Shown here: positions 18,015 through 26,137 of the stretch, piece by piece
How the letters are laid out: the number at the start of each line of letters is the position of its first letter
How positions within the stretch are numbered: the stretch's first letter is position 1
From: Rhizobium leguminosarum
Lineage (GTDB): Bacteria > Pseudomonadota > Alphaproteobacteria > Rhizobiales > Rhizobiaceae
DNA length: 64,000 bases
Assembly (NCBI RefSeq): GCF_004123835.1
Contig: NZ_MZMU01000018.1
Coordinates: forward strand, 1-64,000
Direction: 5' to 3'
Program-made: the position numbers and the translations under genes
The notes under the pieces: model-generated
What the model saw: the letters and a program-made list of their open reading frames with translations, nothing else
What the model was told of the DNA's origin: nothing
The model's database searches: none

Positions 18015-18839
18015 TCAGCGGCCGCGCTTGTAGGCGCCGAGCCCCGGCTGATAGGTCTTGTCGTCGAGGAACTGTTTCAGCCCCTCGTCGCGCCCCTTGG
18101 TCTTGTCGAGAAACAGCATCTGCTCCAGCTTGGCGTAGATGTAATCGTCGGCGAGATCCCATGGCAGGTTGCGCACCCGCTTGTAGGTGTCCTTGGCGGC
18201 CTTCAGCGTCACCGGGTTCTTTTCGAGCAAGCTGGCGCAGATCTTGCGGACCCGGGTTTCAAGCTCGGCCAGCGGCACCGCCTCGTTGACGAGACCCATT
18301 TCGGCAGCCTTGCGCCCGCCGAACAGTTCGCCGGTCATGATGTAGTAGAGAGCGTCGCGATGGCGCATCACTTCGGCGACCGCACGGGTGACGTTGCCGC
18401 CCGGCAGAATGCCCCAGTTGATCTCGGAGAGGCCGAAATTTGCTTCCTCGGCGGCGATGGCGAGATCGCAGGACACCAGCGGCGTAAAGGCGCCGCCGAA
18501 GCACCAGCCGTTGACCATGGCGATCGTCGGCTTTTCGAAATACATCAGCCGGCCCCACCAGTTGCCGGACTGGCGCCGTGCCTTCAGCGTGACGTCACGC
18601 GGCTTGTCGTCATTGTCGCGGAAATATTCCTTCAGATCCATGCCGGCCGACCAGGATTGCCCGGCGCCGCGCAGGACGAGGACGCCGCAGCGCTCGTCGC
18701 CCTCGAGTTCGTCGAGCACTTCGAGCATCCGGGCATTCAGGGCCGGATTCATCGCATTGCGCTTTTCCGGGCGGTTGAGGGTCACGAAAGCGATGCCACT
18801 ATCGAATTCGACCAGAACCGGCGATTGCATGTCAGTCAT
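18015..18839 (-). CDS. ech: p-Hydroxycinnamoyl-CoA (feruloyl-CoA) hydratase/lyase
   Basis: This 274-residue crotonase-fold enzyme contains VTLNRPEKRNAMNPALNARM, the oxyanion-hole segment GAGQSWSAGMDLKEYF, MVNGWCFGGAFTPLVSCDLA, and LSEINWGILPGG holding the catalytic glutamate expected in hydroxycinnamoyl-CoA lyases. YIYAKLEQ near the end matches the conserved tyrosine region. It hydrates feruloyl-CoA and cleaves it to vanillin and acetyl-CoA. It lies between the acyl-CoA synthetase and the alcohol dehydrogenase genes. ATG 18839 gives the usual length; longer starts add an unlikely proline/arginine-rich tail. Confidence 0.92.
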   Translation of the reverse strand: MTDMQSPVLVEFDSGIAFVTLNRPEKRNAMNPALNARMLEVLDELEGDERCGVLVLRGAGQSWSAGMDLKEYFRDNDDKPRDVTLKARRQSGNWWGRLMYFEKPTIAMVNGWCFGGAFTPLVSCDLAIAAEEANFGLSEINWGILPGGNVTRAVAEVMRHRDALYYIMTGELFGGRKAAEMGLVNEAVPLAELETRVRKICASLLEKNPVTLKAAKDTYKRVRNLPWDLADDYIYAKLEQMLFLDKTKGRDEGLKQFLDDKTYQPGLGAYKRGR

Positions 18840-18880
18840 GAGGTTACTCCATGGGTTTCGGCGTGAATGCCGGGGCCGCG

Positions 18881-20467
18881 TCACAAGGCCTGTCGTTGAA
18901 GGGTTTCGTCGGAATGGAACTGGCGCAGGACATGTTTCTGCACCTTGCCGGAGGCAGTGCGGGGAATGGCCTCGACGAAGAGGATGCGGGCCGGGCGCTT
19001 GAAGGCGGCGAGCCTTGCCGCGCAATGGCCGGCGATCTCATCGCCCGTTGCCACGGCACCCGGCCGCAGCACGACATAGGCGAGGCCGCATTCGCCCCAT
19101 CGGATATCGGGAATGCCGACGACCGCGGCGTCGAGGATATCGGGATGGCTTGCGAGCGCTGCTTCGACCTCGGCGGGGTAAACATTCTCGCCGCCGCTGA
19201 TATACATGTCCTTCAGCCGGTCGACGATGCGATAGAAGCCGTTCGCTTCGCGCCGGCCGAGATCGCCGGTGCGGTACCAGCCGTCGGTGAAGGCGGCAGC
19301 GGTTTCCTGAGGCTTGTTCCAGTAGCCAGGCGTCACGGCCGGCCCGCGCAGCCAGAGTTCGCCGATCTCGCCGTCATCAACCTCGCGGCCGTCCTCATCG
19401 ACGATGCGAATGTCGAGCAAGGGTGCGGGAAGACCGACGCTGCCGGGATTGTCCTGTACGGCGCGCCGATCGATCGGCACGTGCAGAACCGTTCCGGCCT
19501 CGCTCATGCCATAACCGTTGACCAGCGCAACACCGTCGTCGAGATAGCTTTCGATCAGCGCCTGCGTCAGCGGCGCGCCGCCGACGAAGAGCGCATGCAG
19601 GCCGGCGAGCGCGGCGGCGCTATAGGCAGGGTCATTGCGCAAGGCGAGCGCGATCTGCGGCACAGCGAAATAATGGGTGATGGCACGCTGCCGGTCGGCA
19701 AGGGCTGCGAGCGTTCGCGCCGGCGTGAAGCGGTCAGAAACGACAAGCGTGCCGCCCAGCATCAATGTGGTGCGCGCCACTGCGATCAGCCCGATCGTGT
19801 GGAAGAATGGCAGGTCGCACAGGGCGACGGATCCCGGCCCGATCTCTCCGACGACGGAAAAATTGATGGCGGCGAAAAAGGCGTTGCGGCGGGTGATGAC
19901 GACGCCTTTCGGCTGTCCCGTCGTGCCCGAGGTGTAGAGAAGGACGCAGGGGCCATCGGCATCGGCAGGCACCGGAGCAGCCGGAAGACTTGCCTCGATC
20001 CGTGCTGCCAGCCCGGCCGGACCGTCGGCCGTCGATATCACCCCCATCTCAGGATCGGCGCTCACAAGGCTGGCGACGGTTGCCGCGAACTCCTCGTCGT
20101 GAACGAGCAGAGCCGGCGCGCAATCGGCAAGGATCGGCCGAAGCTCGGCGGCGTTAAGGCGCCAGTTGAGCGGCACGTAGATGGCGCCGGCACGCTGGCA
20201 GGCAAAGGCGACCACGATCGAATCCATGGAGTTGCGTGCCAGCATGGCGACACAGGCCCCGTCGCGGCGCGCTCCGAGCACATCGCTCAGGAGGCCGGTA
20301 CAGCAGGCGATCCGCGCATCGAGTTCGGCATAGGTGAGTTGCCGGCCGGTAGCGATCTCGAACAGAGCCGGACGGTCCGGTGCGACGCGAGCACGGTAAA
20401 GGATCGGATCATCCGTCACCAGTCCGCAATCTGCCGACGAAGCTACCCCGGAAAAGGAATGCGCCAT
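18881..20467 (-). CDS. fcs: Feruloyl-CoA synthetase-type acyl-CoA ligase
   Basis: The 528-residue AMP-binding enzyme shows the phosphate-loop LLYTSGTTGQPKGVVITRRN (about residue 160), VNGYGMSEAGTVLHVP, and the C-terminal hinge and lysine region (YRTGDLGRREANGFY, DRLKDMYISGGENVYPAEVE, ASGKVQKHVLRQF). It activates ferulate or p-coumarate with ATP and CoA. Substrate is inferred from its place next to the hydratase/lyase and coniferyl-aldehyde dehydrogenase. A GGGAGGAAATA site fixes the start at 20467. It begins the leftward operon and faces the divergent MarR gene across about 200 bp. Confidence 0.88.
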   Translation of the reverse strand: MAHSFSGVASSADCGLVTDDPILYRARVAPDRPALFEIATGRQLTYAELDARIACCTGLLSDVLGARRDGACVAMLARNSMDSIVVAFACQRAGAIYVPLNWRLNAAELRPILADCAPALLVHDEEFAATVASLVSADPEMGVISTADGPAGLAARIEASLPAAPVPADADGPCVLLYTSGTTGQPKGVVITRRNAFFAAINFSVVGEIGPGSVALCDLPFFHTIGLIAVARTTLMLGGTLVVSDRFTPARTLAALADRQRAITHYFAVPQIALALRNDPAYSAAALAGLHALFVGGAPLTQALIESYLDDGVALVNGYGMSEAGTVLHVPIDRRAVQDNPGSVGLPAPLLDIRIVDEDGREVDDGEIGELWLRGPAVTPGYWNKPQETAAAFTDGWYRTGDLGRREANGFYRIVDRLKDMYISGGENVYPAEVEAALASHPDILDAAVVGIPDIRWGECGLAYVVLRPGAVATGDEIAGHCAARLAAFKRPARILFVEAIPRTASGKVQKHVLRQFHSDETLQRQAL

Positions 20468-20511
20468 TATTTCCTCCCATGCCCGTCGCTCCCACAACAG
20501 GCACCAAATTT

Positions 20512-20526
20512 GTATGCAACACATAC
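20512..20526. promoter_or_regulatory. Candidate MarR operator in the feruloyl-CoA synthetase/marR divergent spacer
   Basis: GTATG (20512-20516) and CATAC (20522-20526) form a perfect dyad around CAACA in the spacer between the divergent genes, 45 bp upstream of the synthetase start. MarR repressors of ferulate and p-coumarate genes bind short dyads of this kind and release when the CoA thioester accumulates. Assignment rests on position and symmetry only. Confidence 0.45.
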
Positions 20527-20665
20527 TAATATCTTTTCTCGGAGATGCAAGGGCCGTTTGCGGCAATCCGCTCATTCGGACGGGCGCGGGAGAAATTGAG
20601 ATCGGCGATATTGACTAACCTGCTGATTTTGATGGTTATGGCGCCTGAACCAGGCGAGACGAACA

Positions 20666-21151
20666 ATGACCAAGCAAGCACCGCAGGACGATGTCGAGGG
20701 CGAAGAGGCACCCGTAACACCGCCGCTCGACGTCGGCCGGCTCGGTGATCTCCTGGGTTTTCATCTGCGCATGGCGCATGTCGCGATCTATCGCGACTTC
20801 GCCGACACCATGGAGGAGCTGGCGCTGACGCAGAAACAGCTCGCGGTGATGGAGCTGCTTGCGGTCAATACCGGCGCATCGCAGATCGACCTGGCCAATA
20901 CGCTCGGCACCGATCGCGCGACCATGATGGCTCTCGTCAACCGGCTGGCAGCCCGCGACCTGATCGAGCGCCGGCCTTCCCAGGCGGACCGCCGCCGCCA
21001 AGAACTTCATCTGACCGAGGCGGGACGCGCCATGCTCGCACAGGCGCGCAAGCTGATCGACACGCACGAGCAGCGTTTCATCGACCTGTTTTCGCGCGAT
21101 GAGATGGATGCGCTGCTGGCTGCGCTGAAGCGGATCTACAAGGGGAACTGA
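20666..21151 (+). CDS. MarR family regulator, probable hydroxycinnamate-responsive repressor
   Basis: This 161-residue protein has the MarR winged helix. It contains LTQKQLAVMELLAVNTGASQ, a recognition region DLANTLGTDRATMMALVNRL, and the wing DLIERRPSQADRRRQELHLT with the conserved D-R-R-xx-x-L pattern. Divergent from the feruloyl-CoA synthetase gene, it is the expected local repressor; in related bacteria such proteins (FerR, CouR types) sense feruloyl- or coumaroyl-CoA. A hairpin follows the stop codon. Confidence 0.9.
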   Translation: MTKQAPQDDVEGEEAPVTPPLDVGRLGDLLGFHLRMAHVAIYRDFADTMEELALTQKQLAVMELLAVNTGASQIDLANTLGTDRATMMALVNRLAARDLIERRPSQADRRRQELHLTEAGRAMLAQARKLIDTHEQRFIDLFSRDEMDALLAALKRIYKGN

Positions 21152-21183
21152 ACCCGTCGCTTTTCCCGGCGGGCCTGGGTTCA
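21149..21183 (+). terminator. Hairpin after the marR gene
   Basis: TGAACCC (21149-21155), beginning in the marR stop codon, pairs with GGGTTCA (21177-21183). The loop holds further C/G pairing (CCCG with CGGG). No clear T-run follows, so termination strength is uncertain. Confidence 0.45.
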
Positions 21184-21251
21184 GACCCACTTGCAGCAGA
21201 GAAGCATCATGAGCGCTCCCGGCTCAACCCAGTCATAGGCTTCGAAGAAAC

Positions 21252-21720
21252 TTAAATTTCCCGCGACATCTCATGGATGAGAAGATGCCCAATGGGCTCC
21301 CGATTCACGAATTCCGCCTCGACGTGTTTAAGAACATGGCGCTGCCCAGCGAACGGCACCATGGCCTCTGCAAATGACACCCACTGAAATTCGCTGTGCT
21401 CATCGTTGATAGAAACTGTCTGCTCGGCATTCACAACGCCGACGAGACGGGCAGCATGCTGATGGCATTGCGATCAGCCTCATAAAATTGCTCGCAGATA
21501 TCTGCGGAATAGAGAAAGTCGCAGATCAGGCCTGTCTCTTCACAGACCTCTCGCAACGCGGTTTCCCAGGCCTTCTCGCCGTCCTCGATCCCGCCGGCCA
21601 CTGGCACCACTCACCAACCAACGTGTGATTTCGGCGTAAAAGCAGCACCTCATATCCAGACGTTCTTTTGCGGATGACGACGACCGATACAGCAAAACAA
21701 CGGATTGGAATTTCGGCCAT
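21252..21720 (-). pseudogene. Nudix hydrolase, broken by two frameshifts
   Basis: ATG 21720, with GGAGGAGAGGGCG before it, opens MAEIPIRCFAVSVVVIRKR and reaches NHTLVGEWCQ. There the frame must shift by one base to continue as VAGGIEDGEKAWETALREVC then EETGLICDF. This is a complete Nudix box, G-x5-E-x7-REVCEETGL, that would bind magnesium and hydrolyse a nucleoside diphosphate derivative. A second one-base shift near 21450 is needed to join the end, NAEQTVSINDEHSEFQWVSF. Both shifts look like single-base losses. With the catalytic box intact but unreachable, it is a recent pseudogene or carries sequencing errors. It resembles small dATP-pyrophosphatase-like Nudix proteins. Confidence 0.8.
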
Positions 21721-22307
21721 TCGCCCTCTCCTCCAAAATGATCCTTTGCGTCGTCGGTTGGCATAACAGGAAATTCCGCAACGCGCACAACGTCCGCTTC
21801 CGGCGCAAACCGGAAGCACTGATTGCCCAATGAAAGCCTGCTCCGGGCCGGTTCCCGTTGGTCCGCTTCTGGTGCCGCATCTTCGAAAGCGGTCGCAATG
21901 TTCCAATCCATCGTCACCCATTGACGTGGGCATATTTCATCACAACAGGGTCAAGCGGAAGTGTGCGGCCACTGGAGTGGCGAAGAAGTTCCGCGAAAGT
22001 GTATTCGCCGGTCCACGTCGACGCCAGGAACTCACAATCGAACCAAGGCGAACACTCGGCACTTATTCCAAGATCCTTTGGGCCAACAGATAGGCACGCG
22101 CCGCGAAATCCACGTCAGGCAGCGCAATCGGACTGTCGACGTTGTCGATTTTTCGGCTGAGTCACTAGCGCTCGTTTCGTTCAGAATCGACGGTCTTAGC
22201 GCGCTTTAAGATTCAAACGCTGTTTCGGCTCGACATAGCTTCTAGTGGATTCAATGTTCCGTGCTAAACTGAGGTCCGGAAATCTAGCAGGATCGGGCGC
22301 GGCTCGC
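21721..22307. other. Spacer with a dispersed degenerate repeat
   Basis: No credible gene lies here. Bases 21802-21823 repeat exactly at 27356-27377, and 21819-21836 appears as its reverse complement at 29065-29082, so the spacer contains one copy of a family of degenerate intergenic repeats seen several times between 21.7 and 29.1 kb. The promoter for the following genes must lie at its right end. Confidence 0.6.
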
Positions 22308-22544
22308 ATGTGGCAGGGACTTCGTCGGCTTCACATTCAAATTGCAGTGTCCGTCCCGCCGCTCGTGGTGGCCCTCACGTCGCCGGCATTCGCCGCCGAT
22401 CCATTCGCCTCGAACAACGGCCTCTATCGCGATCAGAGCCAGCGGCAGGGCACGTACCGGAGCCTGAACTACGACTATCCGGAAACCGCCGATGCCGCGG
22501 CCGGCAACGACATCTACGTCCAAGACCATGTCGACGTTCACTAG
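22308..22544 (+). CDS. Small putative exported protein
   Basis: From ATG 22308 a 78-residue product is read with a signal peptide, MWQGLRRLHIQIAVSVPPLV then a cleavage region SPAFAAD (residue about 29). The remaining 49 residues are hydrophilic and rich in D, N and Y. In-frame starts further upstream only add a positively charged leader. The gene overlaps the cyclase start by 17 bases and no strong ribosome site is present. No family is recognised; it may be a truncated leftover of a longer exported protein. Confidence 0.4.
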   Translation: MWQGLRRLHIQIAVSVPPLVVALTSPAFAADPFASNNGLYRDQSQRQGTYRSLNYDYPETADAAAGNDIYVQDHVDVH

Positions 22545-25500
22545 GGGGCCATCCGGCCGGCTTGACGGTTCGTCGGGGCAGGAATGGAGCGCTCCGTCTC
22601 AAAATCGCCAGCTGACGGTGATGTTCGCCGACCTTGTGGGATCAACCACGCTGCTCGAGGAGCAGGGCCCCGAAGCCTTCAGCGATCTCCTGCGCGTCTA
22701 TCACAACCTCTGCACGGAGGCGACGCGGGCGCAAGGCGGCATTGTCGCCAATTATCTCGGCGACGGTGTCATCAGCTATTTCGGGTATCCACGGGGAATG
22801 GAGGACGATCCTCTCCGCGCCGTACAGGCGGCATGGACGATCCTTCAGAACCTTAAGCAGATGAGCGGCAAATCGGCGGGTTTCACGCTTGCCGCGCGGA
22901 TCGGCATCGCCACCGGTCGAGTCCTCATCCACGAGAAGCCGGGCGATCACTACGGCGAGAACGTGGTCGGCGCCTGCCTGAACAAGGCGGCGCGGCTGCA
23001 GGCGCTCGCTTTGGAAAACACTGCGATCGTCTGCGGCGCCACGCGAAAGCTGGTGGGAAAGGCCTTCGAATTCGAAGATCTTGGGCAGCAATCGCTGAAG
23101 GGCTTCGAGCGGCCGGAAGCCGTCTACCGCATTAAGCCGCGGCGGCGCAAAGGGCTCAGCCGCTTCGAAGCGCTGCGTGGCGAGCGGCGCACGCCGCTGG
23201 TCGGGCGGGCCGAAGAGCTTGCGCTGCTGCGCAAAATGATGGCGCAGGCGTCGGACGGGGGCGGCGGCGCCGCCGTTTTGGTCGGCGAGCCCGGCATCGG
23301 CAAATCGAGGCTCATCGATACGTTGCGACACGACGAAGCGCAGGAGAGCGTCCGTTACCTGTCGTTGCAATGTTCGCCCATACACCAGTTCTCCGCGCTT
23401 CACCCGGTGAAGGACTACCTCGACTGGGTCTCCGGCGTGAACGCCGACGATCCGCCGGAAACTCGCCGCGACAAGCTTCGCAGACTGTTCCAGTCGGCTT
23501 GGCAGGCGAACGAGGAGCAGACGGCAGTACTGATGGACGTGGTGGCGTCGAGTGGCCCGGGGCAGGAAGCCAACGCCGACATCGGCATCCTGCTCAAACG
23601 CCGCTTGGCCTTCCAGATACTATCGCGAAAAGTGTTCAGTACGGCGATGCCGGGCCGCCCGCTTTTCCTGGTTTTCGAGGACGTGCATTGGATAGATCCC
23701 ACGTCGGCCGAGTTCCTGGAAAACCTGGTAAGGAATGCGCCCGACCATGCTGCCGTCGTGCTCGCGACCACCAGGCCGGAGGGACCATTCGCCGACCGGC
23801 TGAACACGTTTGGCGAAGTCGTGCAGCTGGACCGCCTGAGCGACGCCGAGGCCGTCGAACTGGCGAAGGCGGCGGGCCGAGCCGCCGGGTTGGACGGCAA
23901 GGCGCTACAGGCCATTGTCGAAAAATCGGACGGCGTCCCTCTCTTCATCGAGGAATACGCCCTGATGCTCGCGGAAAGTTTTGGCGCGCGCCAGGGAACG
24001 GGAGAGACGGAGTTAAGAAGCATACCTTTGACGCTGGGCGGGCTTGTGCAGAACAAGCTGGACCGGCTCAACCCGCACGCGCAGAAGGTAGCCCGCATCG
24101 GGGCGGCCGTCGGCCGCGTCTTCGACCTGCGACTGGTCAGAAGCCTGTCGGAACTCGGCAAGGACGCCTTCGACAAGGCTCTCGACGCGCTGGAGACGGC
24201 GGACATCGCGCATCGCGACGCCGGCATGGGAAGCAGTCGCGCCGCCAGCTTCAAGCACGCGCTGGTGCAGGATGCCGTCTATGCGTCGCTGAGCACCGCC
24301 GAGCGGAGACGTCTGCACGGGGCCGTGGTCGACGCGATGCTCTCGGAGGAAGACGGCCGCCGCTTGTCGGCCGAGGTGCTGGCGAAGCATCTGCTGGAGG
24401 CCGGCCGAAACGCCGAATCCGCCGAGTGGCGCCTTGCGGCGGCAATGGCGGCCGCCGGCGAGGGCAGCGCCGCCGAAGCGCTCGCACATATCACGCAAGG
24501 CCTCGCTGCGATTGAATCGGTGCCCGAAGGGCCTGAGCGCGACCGGGTCGAGCTTCGGTTGCGTGCCATCGAGGGCCCGACACTCATGGTGACCCGCGGT
24601 CCGGGTAGCCCGGCTTTCGGTGCCGCGCAGGCGCGAGCGCTGACGCTGTTGCGTGGCCAGGACAACCCGGACAATCTGATCCCTGTCATCTATAACACCG
24701 CGCTGCACGCCTGGGCTTGCGGGAGGCTCGCCGATGCCGATGCAACGACCGACGAGATATTCGATATCCTGGAGGCGGAACCGTCGGATGGCGCGTTCCT
24801 CGCCGCCCATACCATGCGAGGTCTGGTGGCCTGGCATCGAGGCGACAACGCCGAGGCTCTTGCGCATCTGAGCGCCACAGTAGAGCGCTACGATCCGGAA
24901 CTCCATCGCGAGTTCTACACGCGCTTCCTGAAGGAGTTCGGGGTCTTTGGCAGGTTCTATCTCGGTCTGACCCATACCGTGATGGGCGAAACGGAAGCGG
25001 GCGCGCGTCTTGCCCGGTCCGCCCTGGATATAGCGAAGCTGGTGAAGCGTCCACATGCCTTCGGGTTCGGGCTGCTAGCGAATTTCGTCACCGCGATATT
25101 GCGGGACGATGTGCCGACTGCTGCGCGCTACAGCGAGGAAAGTCTCGAGTTTTCCGGGCGGCAGGGCTTTCCCGAATTCGCCGCCATGTCGCTCGTCTGC
25201 CAGGGCTGGGTAAAGGTCCGGCGCGGCCAGACCGAAGCCGGAATCCGGCAGATGGAGGAGGGCGCCCAGCTCTGGGCGATAACCGGCTTCGAGAACTGGC
25301 AGGCATTCTTCGCAACGTTGCTGTCGGATGCCTATGTCGCGGTCGGGCGGCTCGACGATGCGACCGTCCTGCTCGACCGGCACGACGAAAGAGTGGCGCG
25401 ATTCGGCGAGGCGCAGTTCGAGCCACTATTGGCGCGTTCCAGAGCCATGCTGCTCTCCGCCGGGGGAGATCGGCAAGGCGCGGCGCGGAGTCTTCGGGTC

Positions 25501-25551
25501 GCGGAGGACCGCGCAAGGCGGAACAAGGCAACGCTCTGGGTTCGCGGGTAA
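22528..25551 (+). CDS. Class III nucleotide cyclase fused to an AAA-type ATPase and TPR-like region
   Basis: This protein of about 1007 residues starts with a class III adenylate/guanylate cyclase domain (residues about 20-190) with metal-binding aspartates in VMFADLVGST and NYLGDGVISYFG and a KAARLQAL motif. It is followed by an ATPase of the signal-transduction STAND/LuxR-like type, with Walker A VLVGEPGIGKSRLIDTL and Walker B LFLVFEDVHWIDPTS. A long helical C-terminal part with TPR-like pairs comes last. Such proteins couple nucleotide hydrolysis and protein sensing to cyclic-nucleotide synthesis. The start is uncertain (22492 or 22528). The end, RRNKATLWVRG, stops inside what looks like a TPR helix, so the C-terminus may be slightly shortened. 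Confidence 0.85.
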   Translation: MSTFTRGPSGRLDGSSGQEWSAPSQNRQLTVMFADLVGSTTLLEEQGPEAFSDLLRVYHNLCTEATRAQGGIVANYLGDGVISYFGYPRGMEDDPLRAVQAAWTILQNLKQMSGKSAGFTLAARIGIATGRVLIHEKPGDHYGENVVGACLNKAARLQALALENTAIVCGATRKLVGKAFEFEDLGQQSLKGFERPEAVYRIKPRRRKGLSRFEALRGERRTPLVGRAEELALLRKMMAQASDGGGGAAVLVGEPGIGKSRLIDTLRHDEAQESVRYLSLQCSPIHQFSALHPVKDYLDWVSGVNADDPPETRRDKLRRLFQSAWQANEEQTAVLMDVVASSGPGQEANADIGILLKRRLAFQILSRKVFSTAMPGRPLFLVFEDVHWIDPTSAEFLENLVRNAPDHAAVVLATTRPEGPFADRLNTFGEVVQLDRLSDAEAVELAKAAGRAAGLDGKALQAIVEKSDGVPLFIEEYALMLAESFGARQGTGETELRSIPLTLGGLVQNKLDRLNPHAQKVARIGAAVGRVFDLRLVRSLSELGKDAFDKALDALETADIAHRDAGMGSSRAASFKHALVQDAVYASLSTAERRRLHGAVVDAMLSEEDGRRLSAEVLAKHLLEAGRNAESAEWRLAAAMAAAGEGSAAEALAHITQGLAAIESVPEGPERDRVELRLRAIEGPTLMVTRGPGSPAFGAAQARALTLLRGQDNPDNLIPVIYNTALHAWACGRLADADATTDEIFDILEAEPSDGAFLAAHTMRGLVAWHRGDNAEALAHLSATVERYDPELHREFYTRFLKEFGVFGRFYLGLTHTVMGETEAGARLARSALDIAKLVKRPHAFGFGLLANFVTAILRDDVPTAARYSEESLEFSGRQGFPEFAAMSLVCQGWVKVRRGQTEAGIRQMEEGAQLWAITGFENWQAFFATLLSDAYVAVGRLDDATVLLDRHDERVARFGEAQFEPLLARSRAMLLSAGGDRQGAARSLRVAEDRARRNKATLWVRG

Positions 25552-26137
25552 TTTCGCACTTTACCGTCGTCATCGGCAGAGGGCGGCAGAACCTTGGCAT
25601 CTGAGCCGCTGTGTAAAAAGGTGGAGAATAGTTGCTCAGCAGGACTGGCGGCCCAACGGGATTTCGAACACACACGCTGAAATAATCGACCGGCCCCCAG
25701 TTGCGTCATTATTAATGTCACCTTTTGGAAACTGGTCATCCCGCCGTTAGCGGTCTAAATCAAGCCGCAAACTTGCCACCTCGCCAGTCCACTGCATTGT
25801 CCGCTTTCGAGACGTCCTTGGGTGGACTCTATGACCGAGATGGAGGCGCAAAGCGGTCAAGACCGCCGTCGGCCCCTTTGCTGCCGTTCGAGGTCGATCC
25901 GAGGAACGTGCGGTATGTGCTAGAGCGGTTCAGCTTTTAACGGAAGCGCAGAACCGCTCTATCCTTTTGTTTTTACGCAATTCCGGACGGAAAACCGCTT
26001 CGCACTTTTCCTGGAATTGCTCTAGGATGCGGCCCGAAGGCGAAATGCGACAGATGCACTGCGAGGGGCGGTGTAATCGTACCGGATTCGCGCGACCGAG
26101 AGCCGACGTTGTGCTGTTGAAAGGGGAGACGAGGACG
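25552..26137. other. Intergenic region with a degenerate repeat and a RIME
   Basis: After the cyclase there is no protein-like frame. A degenerate repeat copy (GTCCGCTTTCGAG from 25799, ending near GGAGGCGCAAAGC at 25860) aligns with the one at 27309, and a RIME-like element follows at 25921-26025. The promoter of the sulfite-oxidase-like gene should fall within 26026-26137. Confidence 0.55.
25921..26025. repeat. RIME-like element with two palindromes
   Basis: TAGAGCGGTTC (25921-25931) pairs with GAACCGCTCTA (25951-25961), and GCAATTCC (25977-25984) pairs with GGAATTGC (26013-26020), with an inner GGAAAA/TTTTCC stem. The 105-bp size and two-palindrome plan fit the rhizobial RIME1 family. It lies within a frame extension of the sulfite-oxidase-like gene, which argues for the later start of that gene. 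Confidence 0.85.

Noticed and set aside
18851..20599. 582-codon plus-strand open frame opposite the feruloyl-CoA synthetase
   Set aside because: The synthetase has all AMP-binding motifs; the opposite frame has none.
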